29,821 nucleotides of DNA, from NCBI GenBank assembly GCA_035946955.1, contig DASYYE010000049.1, positions 1 to 29,821 on the forward strand, given 5' to 3'. The number at the start of each line of letters is the position of its first letter. Within the stretch, counting starts at the first letter, position 1. The position numbers and the translations under genes were made by a program. Positions 1 to 7,137 of the stretch are shown in pieces. Source of the stretch: DASYYE01 sp035946955 (lineage in GTDB: Bacteria; Actinomycetota; Actinomycetes; Streptosporangiales; Streptosporangiaceae). The notes below the pieces were generated by a model, which saw nothing but the letters and a program-made list of their open reading frames with translations, was not told the DNA's origin and did not search any database.

Positions 1-1557
1 GACGGGCAGGCAGCCACCGTGCACGAGTTGCTGGAGGGACTCCCCGCCGATGCCGCCGCTGACGCGGAACTCACCGCACTGCGCGCAGCAGATGAACTGA
101 ACAGAGGATCACTGGAACAAGCCGAACGGTACCTGGCGCTGACCGGCCATCGATCGGTGTCGGTTCCTGAGGAACGGCGCGAACTCTTGGAGGTCATGCG
201 GGCGGTGCTGCGGCTCCGGCTGGCCCGGCAAGGCGGCGACCTTCCGGCAGTAATGGAGGAGGCCCAGAGGCTGCTCTCCCCCTGCGAAGCGGGGGAGAGC
301 AGGATGAACCTGCGAGCGCTGGCGCTGATCAGCCTCGGCGCTGCCGAGCTGTGGAGTGCCCGGCTCGAAGACGCTCAGGGCCACCTGGAACAAGGCGCCG
401 CGCTGGCACGCCGGATCGGGGAGCATTATCTGGAGATCAACGGTCGAGCGCATCTGGCCCTGGTCACGCACTTCCGGTCGCTCCCGCTCAGCGCGAAGCA
501 GAGCAGGCAGGTGATCGAGCTGGCCAGGCGGCACGGTTGCACCGATGATCCGGCCGTCGCGATCGCCTACATGGTGCTCGGCGCCGCGACGTTCTGGCCG
601 GGAGATCTGCACGAGGCAGACCTGTGGTTCAAGCGTGCCGAGCAAGCCCTCCGCGCCGAGCTCGAACCAGCAGCCGGGATGCTGCAGCATCTCTTGCGCG
701 GCGAGCTCGAAATGGCCCTCGGCCACGACGCTGAAGCGCTGGCTGTCTTCCAGGCGGCGATGCCACTGACCGACCTGCTGGCCACCCCGTGCCCGCTGGC
801 CGCCCAGATGCGGGCACGCATGGTGCACGCCCAACTGCGGCTGGGAGATACCGCACGTGCCGACGCCGCGCTGGCCGGAATGGACCCCCGCGACCGGGAA
901 AGCTTGGAAATGCGCATCGTCCTGGCCGAGCTGCGGCTCGCCCAGGGCAACCCGGAGGCGGCGACCGCCGCGCTCGCGCCCATCCTCGGCAGCTCTGCTC
1001 CCGGAACGGATTCACAGGGCTCGGCGACCCACGCCTCCCCGGTGCAGGCGATCGCCGTCGGCGGGTTCGGCGACACGGCCGACGCCCTCGGCTGGGTGGT
1101 TCAGGCGTGGCTGGCCGAGTCGGTCGCCTGCAAGGCGCTCGGCGACACCGCGGCCGCGGAATACGCCGCCGAGCGGGCGCTCAGCTTCGCCGATTCCGGC
1201 GACGTCCTCGTGCCGTTTCTCCTGCACCGCGCACCCGAACTGCTCAAGCGCCACGCTCGGCACTGCTCTGCACACGCCGCCCTGATCGCCACCATCCTGG
1301 ACATGCTCACGCAAGCTCCAGGGGAGCACGGGGAGTCATCCCGGGGGGGTAGTACACCATCAGTAAGTGACGCTGAGATCCGTGTCCTACGCTACTTGCC
1401 CAGCGACCTGACCGTGCCGGAGATCGCCCGCCAGCTATCACTGTCGGTGAACACCGTCCGGACACACATGCGCCACATCTACGACAAGCTTCACACGCAT
1501 CGCCGCCGTGACGTCGTGGAGCGTGCCAGCGCCCTGGGGCTGCTCTCGTCGCGCTGA
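1..1557 (+). CDS. LuxR-family transcriptional regulator, C-terminal part (left-truncated by window edge)
   Basis: The frame is open from the first base, so the true start lies outside the window; a GTG at 19 is only the first internal candidate. The last ~65 residues form a LuxR/GerE helix-turn-helix (segments EIRVLRYLPSDLTVPEIARQ and LSVNTVRTHMRHIYDKL). The ~440 residues before it are Ala/Leu-rich helical repeats resembling the TPR-like region of MalT/LAL regulators, which in full are about 900 residues with an N-terminal ATPase. It is therefore probably the C-terminal half of a LAL-type regulator. The ATPase cannot be seen, and the target is unknown. Confidence 0.85.
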   Translation, partial: DGQAATVHELLEGLPADAAADAELTALRAADELNRGSLEQAERYLALTGHRSVSVPEERRELLEVMRAVLRLRLARQGGDLPAVMEEAQRLLSPCEAGESRMNLRALALISLGAAELWSARLEDAQGHLEQGAALARRIGEHYLEINGRAHLALVTHFRSLPLSAKQSRQVIELARRHGCTDDPAVAIAYMVLGAATFWPGDLHEADLWFKRAEQALRAELEPAAGMLQHLLRGELEMALGHDAEALAVFQAAMPLTDLLATPCPLAAQMRARMVHAQLRLGDTARADAALAGMDPRDRESLEMRIVLAELRLAQGNPEAATAALAPILGSSAPGTDSQGSATHASPVQAIAVGGFGDTADALGWVVQAWLAESVACKALGDTAAAEYAAERALSFADSGDVLVPFLLHRAPELLKRHARHCSAHAALIATILDMLTQAPGEHGESSRGGSTPSVSDAEIRVLRYLPSDLTVPEIARQLSLSVNTVRTHMRHIYDKLHTHRRRDVVERASALGLLSSR

Positions 1558-1832
1558 CGCCTGCACAGTATCGAACGCGGTCAGTACCACCGATGACGGT
1601 ATTCAGCACGGCTCACCTACGCGCAAGTAGCCGCGTAGGCGCCGCCGACAGGGCAGATCAGGCTGGACGTCACGTTTGGGCATCTCACGCCGGCTGACGA
1701 TTTTTCACCAAGCGCATGTGATGACAGCTCACCCCCCCGAAGCGAGCCTGAACCTCACCGAGTCATACGACTCCGGTGACGTACCGTCTCGACCATGTCA
1801 CGAGTCTCCTCCTGAGATCAGAGAGCTTTCCC
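1558..1832. other. Intergenic region, no gene seen
   Basis: About 275 bases lie between the LuxR stop and the remnant DUF4331 start. I see no convincing ORF, RNA gene or strong terminator. It presumably carried the promoter of the DUF4331 gene that is now decayed. Confidence 0.4.
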
Positions 1833-2400
1833 ATGTCAGACCGCTTCTTCGACCCGCAGTTCATCGCCCGCAGCCGACATCACCGATCTGTACGCGTTCC
1901 CCAGCCCTGAACGGCCCGGTCACCTGGTGCTCGTCCTCAACGGGTTTCCCGCCGCCGCCCCGACGGCGCTGTTTTCTGACGCGATCAGCCACCACTTCCG
2001 CATCCGCCCCGTCATACCCGCCGCGGCCGGTGCCGCGCCGGCGCTCGCGGTCGGCGAGGACGATTATGCGTTCACCTTCACCTTCACCTTCACCTTCACC
2101 GCTCCCGTCCCGGGCAGCAGCAGCGTCATCTGGGCGCAGGCCGGGAAGTGCACCGCGCCCGGCGGCCGACAGGTCTCGTTCCTGGTCGGCGACGAGCCCG
2201 CGCAGGTGCCCGGGCTGCGGGTCTTCGCCGGGACGCGGCTCGGGCCGTTCTACATCGACTTCGCTGGCGTGGGGCCACAGGGGCGACGGGGAAGCTGGCG
2301 TCCCGGCCGGAAGCCGCCAGCTCCCTGGACGGCATGAACGTGCTGAGCATCGTCCTCGAAATCGACGCAGCCGCGGTGTTCGGGCCGGGCATCGGGTCTT
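1833..2400 (+). pseudogene. DUF4331 family protein, frameshifted and 3'-truncated
   Basis: The pieces read in three frames. An ATG at 1833 gives MSDRFFDPQFIA. The frame then shifts near 1870 to AADITDLYAFPSPERPGHLV and FPAAAPTALFSDAIS, which look like the N-terminal core of DUF4331 proteins. A second shift near 2280-2310 leads to ASSLDGMNVLSIVLEID and FGPGIGS. Homology stops near 2400, where an IS630-type transposase fragment begins on the other strand. Only ~190 residues remain, whereas the family is normally over 300. Two frameshifts plus truncation make it non-functional. The family's role is not well defined. Confidence 0.75.
2071..2100 (+). repeat. (TTCACC)5 hexanucleotide microsatellite
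   Basis: Five perfect tandem TTCACC units lie inside the DUF4331 remnant and encode alternating Phe-Thr. The array keeps the frame, so it is not one of the inactivating lesions. Slipped-strand expansion in a gene no longer under selection is the likely origin. Confidence 0.9.
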
Positions 2401-2764
2401 TAACCACTGAAAGCTGACCCCCTCCTCCTGCAGCAGGGCGCGCAGCCCCTCGTGGCTGATGTCTTCGACCACCCCCTCAGCGACCAGGAACTCCGCCAGC
2501 TTGGACAGGCTCCAGGTCGAGAACGGCAGGCCGTGGTCCGCAGGGGTGGGACTTGGCGGCCTTCTTGACCTCCCGCCGCTGGCCCAGGGTGAACTTCGGC
2601 GGCCGCCCGCCCTTGTACTTCGGGTACAGCGACGCGAACCCGTCAGCGTTGAGGAACCAAGGCTCCGCTGCACGCCGAGCGTCAGAGACCAGCGCCCGGT
2701 GCAGGACGCACCGGGCGCTGGCTTGATCGTGGCCTCGATAAGGCGCTACTGGCAGGACCGTCAT
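2398..2764 (-). pseudogene. IS630-family transposase, N-terminal fragment
   Basis: On the minus strand one frame reads FLNADGFASLYPKYKGGRPP and KFTLGQRREVKKAAKSHP. After a frameshift near 2550, another reads GLPFSTWSLSKLAEFLVAEG and EDISHEGLRALLQEEGVSFQ, then LKT. This is the N-terminal helix-turn-helix region of IS630/Tc1-type transposases. The DDE catalytic domain that should follow is absent, and the match stops where the DUF4331 remnant starts. It is a dead fragment whose loss of sequence may have come with the truncation of its neighbour. Confidence 0.75.
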
Positions 2765-2806
2765 GCCCTCGGTTCCTGCGCCCTCGGGGGTAGGGCGCGG
2801 GTCGCT

Positions 2807-4084
2807 CTATTTGTGCCGGTCGGAGCGCAAGATGGCCTCGTATCCGGCTCCATAGGCGGTCGGATGCCCGTTGTAGCTGGTGATCAGCCCTGGACCGCTA
2901 GCGCAGTTGAAGTCTGCGTTCCAGGCCCAGGCCAGGTAGCTGCCCGACCTCGAATCCAGCCACGCGGTCAGAGGTGACACATACGCACCAGCGCAGTCGT
3001 TCTCGCCGATTTCCCCCGCGATGAGCGGCACCCTGGCCATGACTGGCGCGATCTGGCTGCTCCAGCAGGACTTCGTACTGCAGGCGTTGAAGTTGTACGA
3101 ATGCCAGGACGCGGCGAGGTTATGGTCTGGATCGGCAGGCTTGTGGGCCAGCCATCCGGTCAGGTCGTTCGACCACTCCAGTCCGCCAAGCATGAGCACA
3201 TTGTTCGCACCGACGGATCGCACCGCGTCGACCATAGACTGCATTCCGGCCACACGGTAGGAGATGCCGGGACAGTGACCGCCGTGCAGCCAGCATTGCC
3301 AGCCCTCGGCCCCGTTGCCATTGGCGACGGCTTTTTCGGGGTAGGGCTCGTTGAACAGGTCGAAGATCACAGAGTCGTTGCCTTTGAACGTCTTAGCCAC
3401 AGACGTCCAGAACCGAATAGCGCCGACCGCGTCCGGCATGGGCTTCTGGCAGGTGGCAGTGGCCGACGAACACGCCGAGGCGCCGCCCGTATAGGCCCCA
3501 TCGGTCCAGTGCAGATCGAGGATAGCGACGATGCCACTAGCGTTCAGTCGCCGCACGTAGGTGGCGATGGCCTGCTGGTAACGGGCTCCGGAATAGGCCA
3601 GGTTCACGTAGGACTCGCCGTTCCAGCAAGCCTCGTTGAGCGGAATCCTGACCGCGTTGACGCCGTATGCCCTCATCTCACGGATGGACGACAGGCCGCT
3701 GGGGCCATCGAAGATTCCGTTGCCCTGTACGCATTCGTACTCGGTGCCCGACCGATCGACACCGTGAAGCATGACGGGCCGCCCGCCGGCATTGACCAGC
3801 TCGTTGCCGGATACGTGCAGCTGCGGTGCAGCGCCGGTGGCAGTTGCCGCGGTGGCAGTTGCCGCCGGTACCGAAGCCGACGTAGAATCCGACGCGGCCG
3901 CGATGCCGAAGCCGGCACCGGTGGCTGCACCGGCTGCCAGGGCTGCTATCCCGAGTGGTATGCGCCACGCAGACAGCGTCCGAAGGAGCGGCAAGCGTCG
4001 GCGAGGCTCCCGCTTGCTCCGTATCGCCGGGTCGCTCTCCGCCTTGCGACGATTCCTGTAAGCGGTTTTCAGGGAAAGCCTCAT
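2807..4084 (-). CDS. Secreted or membrane-anchored GH5-family glycoside hydrolase (cellulase-like)
   Basis: The 425-residue protein has an Arg/Lys-rich N-terminus, one hydrophobic segment (about 41-64) and an Ala/Thr linker to ~85, so it is exported or anchored with the enzyme outside. The rest is a GH5 clan-A TIM barrel: LHGVDRSG (107-113), GVNAVRIPLNEACW (141-154), ILDLHW (188-193), FDLFNEPYP with acid/base Glu246, HSY (328-330) and LIAGEIGE with nucleophile Glu358. An endo-acting beta-glucanase or mannanase is likely; the substrate cannot be read from sequence. The start is well supported by GGAGG six bases before the ATG. It lies between decayed transposases and close to a second glycosidase (5173-5928). 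Confidence 0.88.
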   Translation of the reverse strand: MRLSLKTAYRNRRKAESDPAIRSKREPRRRLPLLRTLSAWRIPLGIAALAAGAATGAGFGIAAASDSTSASVPAATATAATATGAAPQLHVSGNELVNAGGRPVMLHGVDRSGTEYECVQGNGIFDGPSGLSSIREMRAYGVNAVRIPLNEACWNGESYVNLAYSGARYQQAIATYVRRLNASGIVAILDLHWTDGAYTGGASACSSATATCQKPMPDAVGAIRFWTSVAKTFKGNDSVIFDLFNEPYPEKAVANGNGAEGWQCWLHGGHCPGISYRVAGMQSMVDAVRSVGANNVLMLGGLEWSNDLTGWLAHKPADPDHNLAASWHSYNFNACSTKSCWSSQIAPVMARVPLIAGEIGENDCAGAYVSPLTAWLDSRSGSYLAWAWNADFNCASGPGLITSYNGHPTAYGAGYEAILRSDRHK

Positions 4085-4222
4085 TTAAAGCCTCCGGCTA
4101 GTTGGGGCATTCCCTCAAGAAGCTAGGAAAGTTGCTTCACCGAAATCGTCGTACAACTAGCGGGATTCTGAGCACGCCAACAGGCTGATCCCTGCCTACC
4201 TCACCTGAGGTAGAGGCTTCCT

Positions 4223-4980
4223 TCAGCCGGGCAGGCCGTGGCAGGCATGCCCTTCGAAGGTTATAAAACTCTCTTTGAAGAAGTAAAGCCCTATTGCGGC
4301 GCGGAATGAGGACTTGAAGGTCTTGAGCGGCCGGCGATAATCGGTGAAGAGAATCCGCCATGTCTTCAGGGTGGCGACGGCCCGCTCGACCAGTGCGCGG
4401 AAGGAACTCACCTGAGCGCTCCATTCGTGTTCCCATTGCAGGAACTTGCGGCATTGTGGCTTGCGGATAGGAGTAGTTATGTAATTGGTTCCGATGAATC
4501 CTTTGTCGCCGAACACCCCGCCTGCCTTCTTCAGGATCTTCTCGACATCTGACCCCTCCAGTTATGCCATGTCGTGCCGGTTACCGGTAACAGGCTCGGA
4601 AACGAACGTTATGCGGCCTTGAAGATTCGCGGCGATCAGGGAGCCGTGTCCGTGGTCTTGTACTTTCCGGACCACAGCTTTCTCTCGCCGCCCCAGGACC
4701 AGCACGGCCATAGCGTGCCGTCTGCCAGCGTGATCGCGTCCCGGGTGGCCTCGGCCCCGCCCTCTGCCGTTGGTCGGTCCTCTTCCGCTGCTTTCTCAAC
4801 AAATGGCGTGAGGAGCGTGATGTACCGCGATATTGTCGATTGGGCGACGCTGAAGATGTCGGCCCACACATCCTCGATGATGTTCTGCCGCAGATATCCG
4901 CAAGTTACGATCAGCGCCTCCCGCAACCGTTCGAGGGCGATGCAAACTGCCGCGGCGACACCCGCGGTGCCAGGAGCGGT
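4223..4980 (-). pseudogene. IS5-type (HTH_Tnp_4 + DDE_Tnp_4) transposase, inactivated
   Basis: The N-terminal part reads LREALIVTCGYLRQNIIEDV and FSVAQSTISRYITLLTPFVE, a helix-turn-helix. It continues to ITLADGTLWPCWSWGGERK with the first DDE Asp. A one-base loss near 4640 turns KTTGHGSL into KTTDTAP-stop. In the restored frame an in-frame TAA follows GNRHDMA near 4565. The C-terminal part then resumes with GVFGDKGFIGTNYITTP (second Asp) and FRALVERAVATLKTWRI (Glu). No proper start codon was found at the 5' end. One frameshift plus one nonsense codon make it dead. It sits between the GH5 and GH12 genes. Terminal repeats were not identified. Confidence 0.8.
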
Positions 4981-5123
4981 CAGCGTTCTTGCTCGGTGGG
5001 GCGGATGAGGACCTCGTTCACCGCCGGGCGTGCCGGACGTGAGCCCGTGGTGTGGCGGCGCGGCCTGGGCTGGTCATGCTCCGGATGCGTCACCAGACAC
5101 CGTGGCAAGGCCACTAGCCTGAT

Positions 5124-5149
5124 GGTGACTTATGCTCTAAACGGTCACC
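5124..5149. promoter_or_regulatory. Inverted repeat overlapping a possible -10 box upstream of the GH12 gene
   Basis: GGTGAC (5124-5129) and GTCACC (5144-5149) form a perfect 6-bp inverted repeat with a 14-base centre that contains TATGCT (5131-5136), a plausible -10 box. The coding start is 24 bases downstream at 5173. The arrangement would suit a repressor operator for sugar-dependent control, but this is inference. Confidence 0.35.
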
Positions 5150-5172
5150 TTGTCATCAGAAGAGGGACTTCG

Positions 5173-5928
5173 ATGCTCCCGGCCCTTGCGAGGATCATGC
5201 CGCTGGCGCTTGCCACGCCACTGCTGGCCGCGTGCGGGGTGGTCGCTGGCGTTTTGTCGGCATCCGGCGGGCCTTGCACCACCTCGGCACAGTACGGCAC
5301 GTGCTCATACCCGCCGTACACGGTCAACCAGGACATGTGGCGCCCGGCAGCCGGCAGCAAGTCGACGCTGACGGCGAAGTCGGCGGCGCAGTGGAAGGTG
5401 TCCACTTACCAGCCACCCGGTGTGGCCGTGCGGTCGTACCCGAATGTCACCGAGAACCTTGGTCAGCCGATCAGCGCCTACACCACGATCGAGGCCACGT
5501 TCGCAGAGACCATGCCAACCGGCGGCCGGGAAGAAGCCGCGTTCGACATCTGGGTCAACGGCGCCCCGGGAACCTCGAACACAGCTCACATGATCGAGGT
5601 CATGGTCTGGACAGACACCCACCGCACGAGGCCGGCCGGCACCTTGACCGCGAGGGCGACGATCGGTGGCCAGACGTTCAACGTGTATGAGTGCCCGACG
5701 AGTGCGTGCGTCGGCCACCCGTACTACGCCTTCCGGCTGACCCAGAACGAAGCCGCCGGCCAGGTGGACCTCCTGAGTGCCCTGAAGTGGCTCACCGCCA
5801 ACGGCCTGGTGCCCGCCTCGGACCCCGTGACACAGGTCCAGGACGGGTGGGAGATCGGCAACACCGGCGGCATCACCGAGACCTTCGCCATGACCAACTA
5901 CGCCCTCAGCGTCACCGCTGGCGGCTGA
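5173..5928 (+). CDS. GH12-like endoglucanase, predicted lipoprotein
   Basis: 251 residues. The ATG at 5173 was chosen because GAGG lies ~8 bases upstream and because it begins a lipoprotein signal with lipobox LAAC (Cys21). The mature part is a beta-jelly-roll of the GH12 type. MIEVMVW (140-146) matches the nucleophile motif, with Glu142. GWEIGNTGG (225-233) matches the C-terminal acid/base motif, with Glu227. FDIWVN (124-129) is also typical. GH12 enzymes cleave beta-1,4-glucan or xyloglucan with retention. It probably acts at the cell surface beside the GH5 enzyme at 2807-4084. Longer upstream starts run through transposon debris and are unlikely. Confidence 0.82.
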   Translation: MLPALARIMPLALATPLLAACGVVAGVLSASGGPCTTSAQYGTCSYPPYTVNQDMWRPAAGSKSTLTAKSAAQWKVSTYQPPGVAVRSYPNVTENLGQPISAYTTIEATFAETMPTGGREEAAFDIWVNGAPGTSNTAHMIEVMVWTDTHRTRPAGTLTARATIGGQTFNVYECPTSACVGHPYYAFRLTQNEAAGQVDLLSALKWLTANGLVPASDPVTQVQDGWEIGNTGGITETFAMTNYALSVTAGG

Positions 5929-5962
5929 CACCACGGAACCCGCTGGCGCAAAACGGCGCAGG

Positions 5963-6928
5963 TCAGCTCGTAAACAAGTCGTTGTCTTCGTCGAAGTATG
6001 CGGTGGTGGGAGCGATGGTTGGCACACAGACGAAAGCCACGAAATCCTGGGTTGCTGGGACGAGGCCCGCGAGGTACCGCCACTTCTGGGACAGGTACCA
6101 CGCAGCGCCGATTGTTCCCTCCGGCCCGAGACCGCCAATGAGCCACCAACGTCGCTGTGGCTGATGGAGACGGTCAGGGGCGTAGCGGAGGATCATGGCG
6201 AACTGGTGGTCTGGGCTGGAATGGAACTCCCGTCCGTTGCGGGTCCGGGCATACATTCGCGCCTCACCTGCGGCGGGCTCAGGCAGGAGTTCAAAGAGCC
6301 TGGCCTGGCCGACGCGCTCAAGGTACAGGTAGGTGCATGCGCTGCTCCACAGCCCGAAACTGAGGAAGCTGCAGTCGCATTGGTCAAGAAGCTTGCGGTC
6401 AGTCATGAGAGAACTGCCGGCACCGAGGCCATCGAGGCAGGTGGCCATGTGCAGGATGGCTTCGATGTCGTTTGACGCCGTAGTGAAAGGGGCGTCTATC
6501 CAAAAGTCGGCAAACCCTCTTATCTTGGAGGTTGGCCGCTGGTACCGCATCCGTATGCCCGCGGCCTTGAGTGCGTCCGTTACCTCTTGGTGCGGCTCGA
6601 AGTCGGGATAGACGAAAGTCACATTGCGGCGGACGAGTTCCCCTCCAAAGAACTCTGCCGCGGCGTGGTTGAGCACGGCCCGCTGGGCTGAGATCAGAAG
6701 GTCTAGCGCCGTAATGAACACGAACGACGTCGCAATGCCCAGGAATACGTCACGCGCAGGCGACGACAGCTGGCTCCCAACCGCAAGCAGGCCAGCAGCG
6801 ATGATCAGGCCCGCGAGATCCAAAGCTACCTTGGGACTCTTTAACGCTTGCACCACCCCCGCGCACCAGAATCGCCCCGAGAAGCGCCTCCGCGTACCCA
6901 ATGCGGTGATTGTCCCGCACTCACCCAC
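5963..6928 (-). CDS. Two-TM membrane protein with ~220-residue cytosolic domain, unknown function
   Basis: 321 residues from a GTG at 6928; a GTG at 6853 or 6856 would remove the first 24-25 residues and is equally possible, since no clear ribosome site marks either. Two hydrophobic helices (about 34-52 and 60-82) are followed by a soluble domain. That domain contains VTFVYPDFEPH, DIEAILHMATCLDGLGAGSS, SFLSFGLWSSACTYLYLE, and a Gly-rich segment GGLGPEGTIGAAWYLSQKW. The alternating hydrophobic pattern suggests an alpha/beta Rossmann-like fold, possibly nucleotide-binding, but I do not recognise the family. It is a single gene, convergent with the GH12 gene (34-base gap). Confidence 0.6.
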   Translation of the reverse strand: MGECGTITALGTRRRFSGRFWCAGVVQALKSPKVALDLAGLIIAAGLLAVGSQLSSPARDVFLGIATSFVFITALDLLISAQRAVLNHAAAEFFGGELVRRNVTFVYPDFEPHQEVTDALKAAGIRMRYQRPTSKIRGFADFWIDAPFTTASNDIEAILHMATCLDGLGAGSSLMTDRKLLDQCDCSFLSFGLWSSACTYLYLERVGQARLFELLPEPAAGEARMYARTRNGREFHSSPDHQFAMILRYAPDRLHQPQRRWWLIGGLGPEGTIGAAWYLSQKWRYLAGLVPATQDFVAFVCVPTIAPTTAYFDEDNDLFTS

Positions 6929-6951
6929 CGCATAGGAAGGGCAGCACGCGC

Positions 6952-7137
6952 TCAGCCGAGCTGGCCGGCCCGGCGTATCACTTTCTCGACCGGGTAGCCG
7001 CCGACCAGGCCGGTGTCATCCACGACAGCGCTGTCGCGGAGCCGGACCAGCCGGTCGCTGCGGGCGGCGATCTGCGGGTCGTGCGAGGCCAGCACGACTG
7101 TCATGCCGTGTTCCTCGCGCAGCCGGGCCAGGCTCAT
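6952..7137 (-). pseudogene. Orphan C-terminal fragment of an ABC transporter ATPase
   Basis: 61 residues starting at an ATG whose ATGA overlaps the permease stop. LREEHGMTVVLASHDPQIAA matches the segment after Walker B in MacB/LolD-type ATPases, including the H-loop His, and SDRLVRLRD is the usual tail of the ATPase fold. Walker A, the signature and Walker B are all missing, about 170 residues. It cannot hydrolyse ATP. It looks like the stump of a second ATPase gene fused by deletion to the end of the permease gene, although the neat overlap means it could still be translated. Confidence 0.7.

Noticed and set aside
4840..5172. Upstream extension of the GH12 gene to 4840
   Set aside because: The extension covers the 5' part of the dead transposase and lacks protein character; the lipoprotein signal begins at 5173.
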